Below, one piece after another: positions 36,420 through 45,326 of a DNA stretch of 64,000 nucleotides (within the stretch, counting starts at the first letter, position 1; each line of letters begins with the position of its first letter). A program made the position numbers and the translations under genes. Origin of the DNA: Clostridium_I sp963725425 (GTDB taxonomy: Bacteria; Bacillota; Clostridia; Clostridiales; Clostridiaceae); contig CAVRYJ010000041.1 of the NCBI GenBank assembly GCA_963725425.1, positions 186,001-250,000 on the forward strand, read 5' to 3'. The notes beneath the pieces are model-generated. The model saw nothing but the letters and a program-made list of their open reading frames with translations, did not search any database and was not told where the DNA came from.

Positions 36420-37205
36420 CTAAAAATGTTTATTAACCATTTCTGTAACTGCAAAAGTCGCTACATCATCTGCAAATTTTCCGGGACCAAAACCAGCATC
36501 ATACCCAAGTTCTTTTGCTAGTCTTTGGGTTATTCTTGCACCTCCACATATAAGAATAAATTTATCTCTCAGGTTTTCAGCTTCAAGAAGTTCAACTAAA
36601 TTTGTTAGGTTTTTAATGTGAACATCTTTTTGCGTTACAGTTTGGGAAACTAAAAGTACATCTGCATTTAATTCAACTGCTTTTTTAATAAAGTCCTCAT
36701 TTTCCACCTGGCTTCCTAGATTATAGGCGTCAATCATATCATAACGTTCAATACCATAATGACCAGCATAACCCTTCATATTCATTACTGCATCTATACC
36801 AACGGTATGGGCATCTGTTCCAGTGCTAGCGCCAACTACAATGACTTTTCTCTTTATATTATTTCGAATATATTCATCCGTTTCAGCCATGGTCATAGTT
36901 TTTACATCTTCAGTTTTAATATTTATAGATGTGTAATCAACGCTGTGCTTAAGGCTTCCGTATAAAATATAGAAAGTAAAATCCTTATCTAGTTTTTTGT
37001 GGCAAACTACCTCCCCAGATATAAGGCCCATTTTTTCACCTAGAAGACGGGCAGCTTCTGTGGACTTTTCTGAATCTTTTAATGGAAGTGTAAAACTAAC
37101 CTGTACTTTACCATCATTCATGGTATCACCATAGGGTTTAACATTTTTTAAATGTAGTGTTTTATCAAATGTTTTTTTTTCAAGAGAATATAATCCACCG
37201 CTCAT
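36420..37205 (-). CDS. kamE: Lysine 5,6-aminomutase beta subunit (B12-binding)
   Basis: With KamD it moves the terminal amino group of beta-lysine to C5, giving 3,5-diaminohexanoate, using adenosylcobalamin and PLP. The 261-residue protein has the DxHxxG cobalamin motif (TDAHTVGID) with the lower cobalt ligand His, and later NADVLLVSQTVTQKD and ICGGARIT of the Rossmann B12 domain. The family's PLP lysine is on this subunit. An ATG at 37214 overlaps the ribosome site AAAGG, so the ATG at 37205 with proper spacing is chosen. It follows kamD after 19 bases. Confidence 0.93.
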   Translation of the reverse strand: MSGGLYSLEKKTFDKTLHLKNVKPYGDTMNDGKVQVSFTLPLKDSEKSTEAARLLGEKMGLISGEVVCHKKLDKDFTFYILYGSLKHSVDYTSINIKTEDVKTMTMAETDEYIRNNIKRKVIVVGASTGTDAHTVGIDAVMNMKGYAGHYGIERYDMIDAYNLGSQVENEDFIKKAVELNADVLLVSQTVTQKDVHIKNLTNLVELLEAENLRDKFILICGGARITQRLAKELGYDAGFGPGKFADDVATFAVTEMVNKHF

Positions 37206-37224
37206 AATAACCATCCTTTCTACT

Positions 37225-38769
37225 CTATAACATTAATTCTAAAAATGGATTGAAATAAGCCTCATCCTTTGAAATAACCCCATCAAGACCTTTTCCCATA
37301 TCTCTTGATCTTTTTATTCCCCCAAAAGCTCCCTTTTCAAGAGTATTAAATAGGCCATCTCGTTCTATATCTTTTAAAAGATAATATGCTTCTTTAAGTA
37401 CGAAATCTGCTCTTTTTTGTATTAAGCCATCCTGTTTAAACTCTATTTCGTCACCTAGATTTTTCATTGAGTTAAACACATAAGAAGCGTTTTCAATAGA
37501 AAGTGCCCTGTCAGACATAAAAGGAGTATGGAGTGCCTCAGTAAGCATTCCCAAAAGGTGAATTTTTTGATTTGTCATAACAGATACAATGTTAAATAAG
37601 GTATCTTGTACCTGTCCTTTAAATATATTTCCTGTCATATATTTTGTAGGAGGCATATATTTTAATGGAGCTTTATCAAAAATTTCTCTTACCATTTGAG
37701 CTTGAGCCAGTTCATAAACAAAAGCATTTTCCATGTCAGGATCCATTTCAAAGGCATGACCAAGACCCATTTGTTCTTCTTTCAGGCCAGCCATAAGTGC
37801 AAACTGCTCATTTATAAATTGAGAAGCAAGTACTGTATGAGCTTCTTCAAAGGCGTCAGAAGTAGTTAGATAATTGTCTTCACCTGTGTTTATAATTACC
37901 CCTGCATAGCCATTTATAACCCTTGAAAAGTATTGATCAACTAAGGTTCTTTTCATGTTTATATCTCTAAAAAGTATACCGTATAAAGCATCATTAAGCA
38001 TTACATCAAGCCTTTCAAAAGCACCCATAGCGGCAATCTCACTCATGCATAGACCGGAACAATAGTTACATAGTCGTATATATCTTTTAAGGTCATGACC
38101 TACGTCATCAAGTGCTTTTCTCATTAGTTTAAAGTTCTCTTGTGTCGCATAGGTTCCACCAAAACCTTCTGTGGTTGCGCCAAATGGAACATAATCAAGA
38201 AGACTTTGCCCAGTGGTTCTTATTACCGCTATGATATCTGCACCTTGTTTTGCCGCGGCAACTGCTTGAGTTATATCTTCATATATGTTTCCAGTTGCTA
38301 CAATTACATATAGATAAGGGCCATCTTTGTCTCCATAAAGTGCTAAGGTTTTAGCCCTAATTGCTTTATTATCGTTTATTATTTCTATTGATTTTTCAGC
38401 TATCTTAATTGCATTTTGTACAGTTTCAATCTCACCTTTTGATTTAAACTCAGTAAGATCAAGACGACCCATTGAAACCTCTCTAGCTATTTCACTTGGG
38501 GTAAGACCAGTACTTAGTGTGGCATTACTTAAATAGTAGGCTATACCTTTTGATAGAGCATTTTTACTGTTTACATTGTCTACAACAATGTTTGGAAGAG
38601 GAACTCCATTTTCATCTACTCCGTCAATTCCAAATAGTCTGCAAATCGTTCTTTCAACTGAAACAGTGGTATGTTTATCTATAAAATTTTGCACTTCTAA
38701 GGATATATTATGAGCACAGAACCTTGCCTTATTTGCTATTTCAAAATTAAGATTCAGTTTGCTTTTCAT
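37225..38769 (-). CDS. kamD: Lysine 5,6-aminomutase alpha subunit
   Basis: The 514-residue large subunit forms the TIM barrel of the B12/PLP aminomutase with KamE. Family sequence blocks are clear: RRTICRLFGIDGVDE-like near the N-terminus, YVIVATGNIYEDITQAVAAA, DIIAVIRTTGQSLLDYVPFG and GGTYATQENFKLMRKALDD. The length is as expected for this subunit. The frame opens at 38802, but CAGGGAGGC stands before the ATG at 38769, where the family N-terminus begins. That start lies inside the end of kamC (23-base overlap), so translation is coupled. Confidence 0.94.
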   Translation of the reverse strand: MKSKLNLNFEIANKARFCAHNISLEVQNFIDKHTTVSVERTICRLFGIDGVDENGVPLPNIVVDNVNSKNALSKGIAYYLSNATLSTGLTPSEIAREVSMGRLDLTEFKSKGEIETVQNAIKIAEKSIEIINDNKAIRAKTLALYGDKDGPYLYVIVATGNIYEDITQAVAAAKQGADIIAVIRTTGQSLLDYVPFGATTEGFGGTYATQENFKLMRKALDDVGHDLKRYIRLCNYCSGLCMSEIAAMGAFERLDVMLNDALYGILFRDINMKRTLVDQYFSRVINGYAGVIINTGEDNYLTTSDAFEEAHTVLASQFINEQFALMAGLKEEQMGLGHAFEMDPDMENAFVYELAQAQMVREIFDKAPLKYMPPTKYMTGNIFKGQVQDTLFNIVSVMTNQKIHLLGMLTEALHTPFMSDRALSIENASYVFNSMKNLGDEIEFKQDGLIQKRADFVLKEAYYLLKDIERDGLFNTLEKGAFGGIKRSRDMGKGLDGVISKDEAYFNPFLELML

Positions 38770-40228
38770 TGTTAAGCCTCCCTGTGTATATTTCATCAGC
38801 AATTTTTATAATTTCTCTATCCATACCCATAAGTGAACAGATGTTAAGTGCATCTCTAGGCACTACAGCATTTTTATCCACTTCTTCTAAAGTGTAATCC
38901 ATAAGATCATTTATAATTTTAAGATAATTTTCCTCTGAAGTATAAGTGGCGTTAAGGGATGTAAAATCAACGTCTTTTAAGCCCTTTACTTGGTAATGCC
39001 GTTTTGCAAAATTGCAAACATCATCATAGTGAGTTGATAATACGGATATTGAAGAAAATTTGTTTAAGTAGCAGACTAAAGCCTTAGTCAAATTACTTCC
39101 TTCCACTGGATTAGTACCTCTTGAAAATTCATCAATAAGTATGATTCCGTCCTCATACTTTAATCTTTGAAGTATTTTTTTTAGCTGAACTATTTCTCCC
39201 CCAAAGCTGCTAAGGCCTGTTTCCAGTGAACTAGAATCCTCATATAAAAAACAGATGAAGTCTAAAGGGATAAATTCAAAACTTTGTGCAAATGCGAAAA
39301 AACCTAGGGAAGCCAGAATGTAATTAAGGGCAATTATGCTTAGAATTACAGTTTTACCACCCATATTTGCGCCAGTAATTACAGAACTACCCATAAATAT
39401 ATTAATGGAGATTGGATAGAAAACGCTTCCTCTTTTTATAACTTCATTCTTTATAAGGGGGTGCACTCCATTTTTCATTTTTATTGTTTTTTCATTTCCA
39501 AGAGTTGGTCGACACATTCCATAGTCTATAGCAAGTTTTGCTTTGGCAAATAGAATATCAAGTTTGCCTATGGATAAGGTGAAATTCAATAATTCATCTG
39601 CATATCTTGAAATTTCAGAGGAAAGCATTTTTCGTATTTTAAATTCTTCGGACTTTTCTTCATTTATTATAGTGGCTCTTTTTATAAAAAGTTCCTTCTG
39701 TTTATTTAAGTCCTTTTCTTTAAAGAGCACTTTATCTATTTCACTTTTTTTGTGGCGTATTTCACAAAGAACATCAGAATAGTCATTATAAATATAAAAG
39801 CTACTAGTTTCACTTTTGCTAGGATTAAGTTTTTTATAAACATCAGTAAAATCAAATAAATTAATTTCCTTAAGACCAATGGTACTGCTTTCATAGATTT
39901 TCTTTAATTCCATGGAGAGTAAAGCAAAATTTTTGATTTCATAAAGCTCAACATCATCAAGCACCTGGCCTGTTGTACATTTAATAAATGTATTACTAAT
40001 GTCTCTAAATCGGCCTAATAGAGCAGTGAAGTTATTATAAAATTTATCATCTCTAATCTTTATGATACATTTTTCTATGTTATCATATTCGGTGTTTAGG
40101 GTATTTATATCATTAATTTGCTTCACATTATAGATTAAGTTATGGCCAAAAACAGTAGAAACACACATGCTTGCCAATATATTATAAAACCCAATCTTTT
40201 CTAAAGTGTTTCTATCCAAATCTATCAT
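38747..40228 (-). CDS. kamC: KamC: MutS-family ATPase of lysine fermentation operons
   Basis: The 493-residue protein has the MutS-type ATPase at its C-terminal half: Walker A GANMGGKTVIL near residue 285, Walker B IILIDEFSRGTN, and the switch His in VLSTHYDDV. It lacks the mismatch-binding N-terminal domains of MutS and has instead a helical clamp-like region. Lysine operons of other anaerobes carry such a gene beside the aminomutase genes. A role in reactivating or loading the B12 enzyme has been imagined but, as far as I know, not proven. Neighbours on both sides are translation-coupled (12-base gap to kamB, 23-base overlap with kamD). Confidence 0.85.
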   Translation of the reverse strand: MIDLDRNTLEKIGFYNILASMCVSTVFGHNLIYNVKQINDINTLNTEYDNIEKCIIKIRDDKFYNNFTALLGRFRDISNTFIKCTTGQVLDDVELYEIKNFALLSMELKKIYESSTIGLKEINLFDFTDVYKKLNPSKSETSSFYIYNDYSDVLCEIRHKKSEIDKVLFKEKDLNKQKELFIKRATIINEEKSEEFKIRKMLSSEISRYADELLNFTLSIGKLDILFAKAKLAIDYGMCRPTLGNEKTIKMKNGVHPLIKNEVIKRGSVFYPISINIFMGSSVITGANMGGKTVILSIIALNYILASLGFFAFAQSFEFIPLDFICFLYEDSSSLETGLSSFGGEIVQLKKILQRLKYEDGIILIDEFSRGTNPVEGSNLTKALVCYLNKFSSISVLSTHYDDVCNFAKRHYQVKGLKDVDFTSLNATYTSEENYLKIINDLMDYTLEEVDKNAVVPRDALNICSLMGMDREIIKIADEIYTGRLNNEKQTES

Positions 40229-40239
40229 ATAATCACATC

Positions 40240-41274
40240 CTAGTCTTGATTTAAAACATTAAAAACGGGAATATTTACTGTACTCTTTAGCCTAGATTCA
40301 AGGGTTTTATAGTCTAAGGAATATCCAGACATGGATTTTGGATTTACACTTATGCCAATTATATTTATTTTATTTATGCACTGAAATCTCCCACCCTTAT
40401 TTAGAAATCTAGAATAACTATCAATATTTAAAAATAGTTTTGTACCATCCTCTATTATAAAGATAACAGTACCTACATTGAACTGAGAATTTAATATATC
40501 TATAATAAGTTTGTTTGTAATAGCACCTTTTATAAAAACATATTTTAAATTATCATTAAAATTTGATATAATTTTTTTTGAGGCACCTAGGTTGGTTTTT
40601 AATTCACTACTTATTATTTTATCTTCATATACAAAAGCAAGTTTATTGTGTTCCATGACTTTATCATAAAGATCACTTATTTGATCTTCAGTTTTTGAAA
40701 TAGAAAAAAAACACATTAATTTTAAAGTCTCATTTATAAGAGTATTAATGTCCTCAGAGAATGTGGCGCCAATACAGAGTATTGAGGCTTCTGTAATAAG
40801 TGGGTCAGCAAAGGTTTTTCTTGAAAGTGCACCATCTACAATGGTTAAATTAGCACCATATTTCTCCATGATTGTTATAATTTTTTTTGTTCTATTTTTA
40901 GTGGAAGCACCAGATAGTTCTACAAAACCCGGGGTTATACTTCTTGCAATTACGATGAAACCAAGAGGTGTATTTATATCTAATACCTCTAATATCTCAA
41001 ATGTTGCATCACTTATTAATAGGCTAGTTTTTGCTGTGGCAACTAGTGTTCCTTCATCAATATAAATCTTTGGTTTATGAGTTCTAGATACAGTGTCTTT
41101 TTCTTCGCCATCCATTCCTATAGAGGTGATTCCAAAGGTTTTATCTCTTATAGTTTTTAGAAGGAAGTTCAAAGTAGTTGTTTTACCTGTATTTTTTTCA
41201 AGACCTATAATGGATAAAGTTTTATAATTATACACATTGTTAACAATGCTTAATAATGAGCTGGAGAGTTTCAT
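40240..41274 (-). CDS. kamB: KamB: P-loop protein of lysine fermentation operons
   Basis: The 344-residue protein has a clear Walker A motif GLEKNTGKTT at about residues 24-33 and later FIVIARSITPGFVE and LTIVDGALSRKTF, the second a possible Walker B region. The end (VGTVIFIIEDGTKLF) is not a domain I know. It starts within the last bases of kamA (ATGA overlap). Homologues occur with kamC next to lysine aminomutase genes, so the two may act as a pair in cofactor or enzyme maintenance. The name rests on operon position and size; function is not established. Confidence 0.75.
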   Translation of the reverse strand: MKLSSSLLSIVNNVYNYKTLSIIGLEKNTGKTTTLNFLLKTIRDKTFGITSIGMDGEEKDTVSRTHKPKIYIDEGTLVATAKTSLLISDATFEILEVLDINTPLGFIVIARSITPGFVELSGASTKNRTKKIITIMEKYGANLTIVDGALSRKTFADPLITEASILCIGATFSEDINTLINETLKLMCFFSISKTEDQISDLYDKVMEHNKLAFVYEDKIISSELKTNLGASKKIISNFNDNLKYVFIKGAITNKLIIDILNSQFNVGTVIFIIEDGTKLFLNIDSYSRFLNKGGRFQCINKINIIGISVNPKSMSGYSLDYKTLESRLKSTVNIPVFNVLNQD

Positions 41275-42563
41275 GCTTTTATAGTTTTAGGGTCAAGCTC
41301 AGATTCACTGGCAAAAAGCTTTTCTCTTAATTTCCTTTCAGCATTTCCAGATTCAATAGTAATGTTTTCTCCATTTAAAAGTCCTGAAACTCCAATTTTA
41401 TGAACCTTTTTTCTACCCATGCATACATCACAGTGACAATTGGGATTATAATTTTTAGGCTCTTGATATGAAGTTATAACTCCTTCAAAGTTTCTAAGGA
41501 TGATTTTATCATTACTTTGACTTATTACGTAGTTTGGCATTATAGGTATTTTTCCGCCTCCACCTGGAGCATCTACTACGAAGGTTGGAACACAGTACCC
41601 AGATGTATGTCCACGAAGGCCTTCGATAATTTCTACACCCTTAGACACAGAAGTTCTAAAATGACTAAGTCCCATGGAAAGATCACATTGATATATATAA
41701 TATGGTCTAACTCTTATCATAACTAGTTCGTTCACTAGTTTTTTCATCACGTGGACACAATCGTTAACACCTTTTAATAATACTGATTGATTTCCAAGGG
41801 GTATACCCGCATTAGCCAATTTTTCGCAGGCTATTTTTGATTCATCAGTGATTTCGTTTGGGTGGTTAAAATGTGTATTTAACCAAATGGGATGATATTT
41901 TTTTAGCATATTTACAAGATTATCGGTTATTCTTTGAGGCATAACAACAGGTACTCTTGAGCCTATTCGAATTATTTCCACATGGGGAATTTCTCTCAGC
42001 TTTTTTATTATATATTCTAAGTTTTCGTCGCTATTTAAAAGGGCATCTCCTCCAGAAAGAAGAACATCTCTTATAGCTGGATTTGAAGCAATATATTCAA
42101 TGCATTTTTCAATTTGAGTCATTGGAAGACAGTTATCTTTTCCACCTGCAAATCTTCGCCTAGTACAGTGTCTACAATACATTGCACATTGATCAGTTAT
42201 AAGTAGTAATACTCTGTCAGGATATCTGTGGGTTAAGCCAGGTACAGGAGAATCTCCATCCTCGTGAAGAGGATCTAGAAGATCCGCACTGGAGATATCT
42301 AATTCATCTATGGTAGGGACTGATTGTTTTCTTATAGGGTCATATTTGTCATTGGGATCTATTAAAGATAAATAATATGGGGTTATAGCCATTCTAAACT
42401 TGCCAAGACATTTCGTTGCACCCTCTTCTTCTTCTTTTGTAAGATTTAGGTATTTTTTAAGTTGGGGGATGTCTTCTATCCTATTTTTTAGTTGCCATTT
42501 CCAATTGTTCCAATCACTATCCTTTACATCTTTAAAAAGCTCATAACGTCTACTGGCTATCAT
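41271..42563 (-). CDS. kamA: L-lysine 2,3-aminomutase (radical SAM, PLP)
   Basis: It catalyses the first step of lysine fermentation, L-lysine to L-beta-lysine. The 430-residue protein has the radical-SAM cluster motif CAMYCRHC (Cys126, 130, 133) and the PLP-lysine loop VVDAPGGGGKIPIMP. The C-terminal Cys group CHCDVCMGRK is the zinc site seen in clostridial enzymes. Length and all hallmarks match, so it is a true lysine enzyme rather than a shorter EpmB- or AblA-like variant. AAAGGAG precedes the ATG. It stands 30 bases after kdd in the operon. Confidence 0.96.
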   Translation of the reverse strand: MIASRRYELFKDVKDSDWNNWKWQLKNRIEDIPQLKKYLNLTKEEEEGATKCLGKFRMAITPYYLSLIDPNDKYDPIRKQSVPTIDELDISSADLLDPLHEDGDSPVPGLTHRYPDRVLLLITDQCAMYCRHCTRRRFAGGKDNCLPMTQIEKCIEYIASNPAIRDVLLSGGDALLNSDENLEYIIKKLREIPHVEIIRIGSRVPVVMPQRITDNLVNMLKKYHPIWLNTHFNHPNEITDESKIACEKLANAGIPLGNQSVLLKGVNDCVHVMKKLVNELVMIRVRPYYIYQCDLSMGLSHFRTSVSKGVEIIEGLRGHTSGYCVPTFVVDAPGGGGKIPIMPNYVISQSNDKIILRNFEGVITSYQEPKNYNPNCHCDVCMGRKKVHKIGVSGLLNGENITIESGNAERKLREKLFASESELDPKTIKA

Positions 42564-42593
42564 TACAATAATCTCCTTTCATAAAAAATTAGG

Positions 42594-43637
42594 TTAAGCA
42601 TATCTATTTTCATAAATTTCACGAAGTTTGCTGCATTCACGAAGTTCATTAAGGGCGATATCTGCATGACCTTTTGTATATCCATTTCCAATATAAAGTT
42701 TTATATCTTTACTAACACCTTCCGCACCAAGAGCTGCTTTTGTAAAATTTGTGGCCATTGAGAAGAAATATGCGGTGCCCTCATCTTTCAGGGGGAGTAT
42801 AGTGGACATTTCAGTGTTAGTTACATTTACGCAGTTAATGGCTATATCGTATTCTTTTCCGCCATTGGCAAAAAGAGCACAATCCAAAACTTCTATGGAA
42901 TTTGTAGCATCAGCTAAAATTACTTCATCACAAAAGCCTGTTTTTATTAGAGAGTCTTTATCTTTTTCAAACGCAACAAGGCCTACAACTTTTCCATTTT
43001 CCCCAACTCTTTTTTTAGCTTCATAGGAGCATAAAATTCCGGATTTACCGAAGGCACCTAAAATTAGTACACTGTCACCTTCTTTTACCAGCTTTGATAC
43101 CTGAGCTGGTGCACCAGCAACATCCAGTACTGCAAGAGCAAGGTTTTCGCTTAAATCGTGAGGAAGTTTCACGCACATGCCACTTTCAAAGAGAATAGCC
43201 CTGCCATCTATTTCAATGCGGTCTATTTCTTTATAAATGGTTTTAATGCTGTATATTTTAAGAGGCGTTAGAGACAAAGACACTAAGGTAGCTATCTTAT
43301 CACCGATTTTAACATCTGTTTTGTTTATTAAATCTGAGCCAATTTTCTCTATTGTTCCAATAAGCATTCCACCAGATCCTGTAACGGGGTTTTGCATTTT
43401 ACCACTTTTATTTACAATATTCATAATGGTGGACTTAATTATTTCTAAATCTCCATGAGCAACCTTTTCTATTTGTGAAAAGCTTGCAGAATCTATATTA
43501 AGTGCTTGAACTTTAATTAAAATTTCATTGGAAGTTATATTCATGTCGTTTGATATTTTAAGAGCTGATTGAGGCAGTGAACCTTTAGGTTCTATAACTC
43601 TGTGAATACCATATTTAGATGGGTTCATTATGCTCAC
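42594..43637 (-). CDS. kdd: L-erythro-3,5-diaminohexanoate dehydrogenase
   Basis: It oxidises 3,5-diaminohexanoate to 5-amino-3-oxohexanoate with release of ammonia, using NAD. The 347-residue protein has an alcohol-dehydrogenase-like N-terminal fold and a Rossmann domain with VLILGAFGKSGILCSYEAKK. Family marks of Kdd are at the start (YGIHRVIEPKGSLPQSALKI) and the middle (SGGMLIGTIEKIG). The usual zinc ligands of alcohol dehydrogenases are not kept, as known for the family. It overlaps kce by four bases (ATGA). Confidence 0.93.
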   Translation of the reverse strand: MSIMNPSKYGIHRVIEPKGSLPQSALKISNDMNITSNEILIKVQALNIDSASFSQIEKVAHGDLEIIKSTIMNIVNKSGKMQNPVTGSGGMLIGTIEKIGSDLINKTDVKIGDKIATLVSLSLTPLKIYSIKTIYKEIDRIEIDGRAILFESGMCVKLPHDLSENLALAVLDVAGAPAQVSKLVKEGDSVLILGAFGKSGILCSYEAKKRVGENGKVVGLVAFEKDKDSLIKTGFCDEVILADATNSIEVLDCALFANGGKEYDIAINCVNVTNTEMSTILPLKDEGTAYFFSMATNFTKAALGAEGVSKDIKLYIGNGYTKGHADIALNELRECSKLREIYENRYA

Positions 43638-44455
43638 TCCTTAATATTTAGAATTTTCCTTGCTTGAGATACCGAAGCTGTATTTCTTCCAAGAACATTA
43701 GCAATATTAACTACCTTTTTAACCATATCAGCATTTGAATTTGCAAGAATACCTTTTTTTATATAAAGATTGTCTTCAAAACCGACACGAACGTGGCCAC
43801 CACTAGCTATTGCTATTGCTGCCATGTTAAATTGGTGCCTTCCAACACCAGTTACTGTGTATACTGAATCTAAAGGTATACTTCCAACTAAGAATGCTAA
43901 ATCTCTTAAGTTTGCATTTATGCCACCATGTACACCCATAACAAAATTAAATTGAAGAGGTGATTTTAAAATTCCTTTTTTGAGAAGTCTCAAGGCAGTA
44001 TCAATCATCCCCTTATCAAAAACTTCTATTTCAGGTTTTATATTAAGTTCCATCATTTTCTCAGCAAAATATATAATGGTGTTTTCTGTATTTAAAAATA
44101 TCTCATCTTTTCCAAAGTTTAATGTTCCGCAGTCCAAAGTTGCAATTTCGGGTTTTAGCTTTAGAGGGGTTAATCTTTCATTGTTATTCATGCCTACAGC
44201 ACCACCTGTAGATGGCTCGATAATTACACCATTGCAGCGCTGCCTTATGCCATCAATACATTTTTTTAATATATGATAATCTTGAGTTGGAGTACCATCG
44301 TTTTCTCTTACGTGAAGATGAATTATACTGGCACCTGCTTCGTAGGCGCGTTCAGCCTCCTTTATTATTTCTTCTACGGTATAGGGCACATTTGGATTTT
44401 GTGCCTTCGTTACCTCAGCTCCACATATTGCTGCAGTAATAATTAAATTTTCCAC
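43634..44455 (-). CDS. kce: 3-keto-5-aminohexanoate cleavage enzyme (BKACE family)
   Basis: It converts 5-amino-3-oxohexanoate plus acetyl-CoA to acetoacetate and 3-aminobutyryl-CoA. The 273-residue TIM-barrel protein has the zinc-binding HLHVRENDG motif and ITAAICGAEVTKAQNPNVPY at the N-terminus, characteristic of Kce itself. The middle carries EVFDKGMID and the end GGHVRVGFEDN, both conserved in the family (formerly DUF849). It lies between kal and kdd, 17 bases after the kal stop. Confidence 0.95.
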   Translation of the reverse strand: MENLIITAAICGAEVTKAQNPNVPYTVEEIIKEAERAYEAGASIIHLHVRENDGTPTQDYHILKKCIDGIRQRCNGVIIEPSTGGAVGMNNNERLTPLKLKPEIATLDCGTLNFGKDEIFLNTENTIIYFAEKMMELNIKPEIEVFDKGMIDTALRLLKKGILKSPLQFNFVMGVHGGINANLRDLAFLVGSIPLDSVYTVTGVGRHQFNMAAIAIASGGHVRVGFEDNLYIKKGILANSNADMVKKVVNIANVLGRNTASVSQARKILNIKE

Positions 44456-44472
44456 GTTTTTGGCCTCCCAAA

Positions 44473-44859
44473 TTATTTTTTTCTTTGTCTATCTTTTGGA
44501 ACAACACAAGTACCTATAGCTTTGCAAACAACAATGGCCTCTTGCAAAAAATCCGCAGCAGAATCATTAATATCAGGTCTTGGTGATATGATTTTTTTGC
44601 TTCAAAAGTCATGGTTCGAGAAGTATTTCCGTATTTTATGATTTTTCCTCTTGCTTCTATAAAATCACCGGCATAAACAGGTGCCATGAATTCAATACTT
44701 TCATAAGCCTTAAAAAGCCCTTCATCTCCATCATATTCAATTAGAAGCTCTGTTGCTATATCACCAAATAGAGCAAGCATCTCTTGCACCATCTACTAAA
44801 TTTCCGCCATAGTGAGCATCACATGAACTCATTCTTAGTCTTATAACTGATTCATACAA
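44473..44859 (-). pseudogene. kal: 3-aminobutyryl-CoA ammonia-lyase, two frame breaks
   Basis: Kal removes ammonia from 3-aminobutyryl-CoA to give crotonyl-CoA. Three frame segments join into 128 residues of a small hotdog-fold protein: YESVIRLRMSSCDAHYGGNL, then LALFGDIATELLIEYDGDEG and ESIEFMAPVYAGDFIEARGK, then ISPRPDINDSAADFLQEAIV ending KDRQRKK. The breaks are near 44770 (one extra base) and at a run of seven T (44592-44598; eight would restore it). The start is probably TTG at 44857-44859 after AGGGGG. It is the first gene of the lysine operon. With both breaks real, the pathway would need another enzyme for this step. Confidence 0.85.
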
Positions 44860-44960
44860 ATTTGAAACCCCCTAAAATTTTAAGTAAAATGAATATATAT
44901 CTATAATATGATAAAATAATAGAATGTTTATTATCATATTAATAAATAACTACTATTTTT

Positions 44961-44989
44961 ATTATAATTTATTTCAAATTTTCATTCAA
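44961..44989 (-). promoter_or_regulatory. Promoter of the lysine fermentation operon
   Basis: Minus strand TTGAAT (44984-44989), 17 bases, TATAAT (44961-44966), about 100 bases before kal. A palindrome lies 27 bases upstream of the -35 box. Confidence 0.65.
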
Positions 44990-45016
44990 TGAACCAAATG
45001 TACGTAATTAATCGAT

Positions 45017-45041
45017 AAATATGGACATAATGTCCATATTT
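45017..45041. promoter_or_regulatory. Perfect 25-base palindrome, candidate regulator site
   Basis: AAATATGGACAT and its complement flank a single A. It lies in the divergent gap between the lysine operon and uxaB, just upstream of the lysine promoter, where an activator such as the PucR protein would bind. Confidence 0.6.
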
Positions 45042-45145
45042 AATACAATTGTATAAATGTGTAGACAGTAAATTAGCTATGTGAATAGCTAATTTAAATG
45101 AAAAAAACATTTTAATCCATATAATAAAATATATATGCAGATAAT

Positions 45146-45283
45146 TGTTAACGTTACCAATTTTCTATTGTATTTTTATAGGTCCATGTTATAATGGAAA
45201 TATGTAATTATTAAAAGTAATATATATGGCTAAACGTAGAAAGAATTGATAAAAAATACTTTAAATTAAGGAAATGTTAACGT
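45146..45283 (+). promoter_or_regulatory. uxaB promoter flanked by two TGTTAACGT sites
   Basis: TTGTAT (45168-45173), 16 bases, TATAAT (45190-45195). TGTTAACGT stands at 45146-45154, upstream of the -35 box, and at 45275-45283, in the leader. Two such sites of LacI type, 129 bases apart, suggest repression by looping. No LacI gene adjoins. Confidence 0.6.
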
Positions 45284-45326
45284 GTGCAAACTATGACTAA
45301 ATAAAAATAAATCTGGAGGAAAACTA

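Noticed and set aside
38747..40228. MutS-type gene considered as DNA mismatch repair
   Set aside because: It lacks the mismatch-binding domains and is embedded in the lysine operon with overlapping neighbours.
44860..45326. Lysine riboswitch or T-box in the gap before the lysine operon and uxaB
   Set aside because: No multi-helix conserved leader could be seen; only short dyads and promoters are present.
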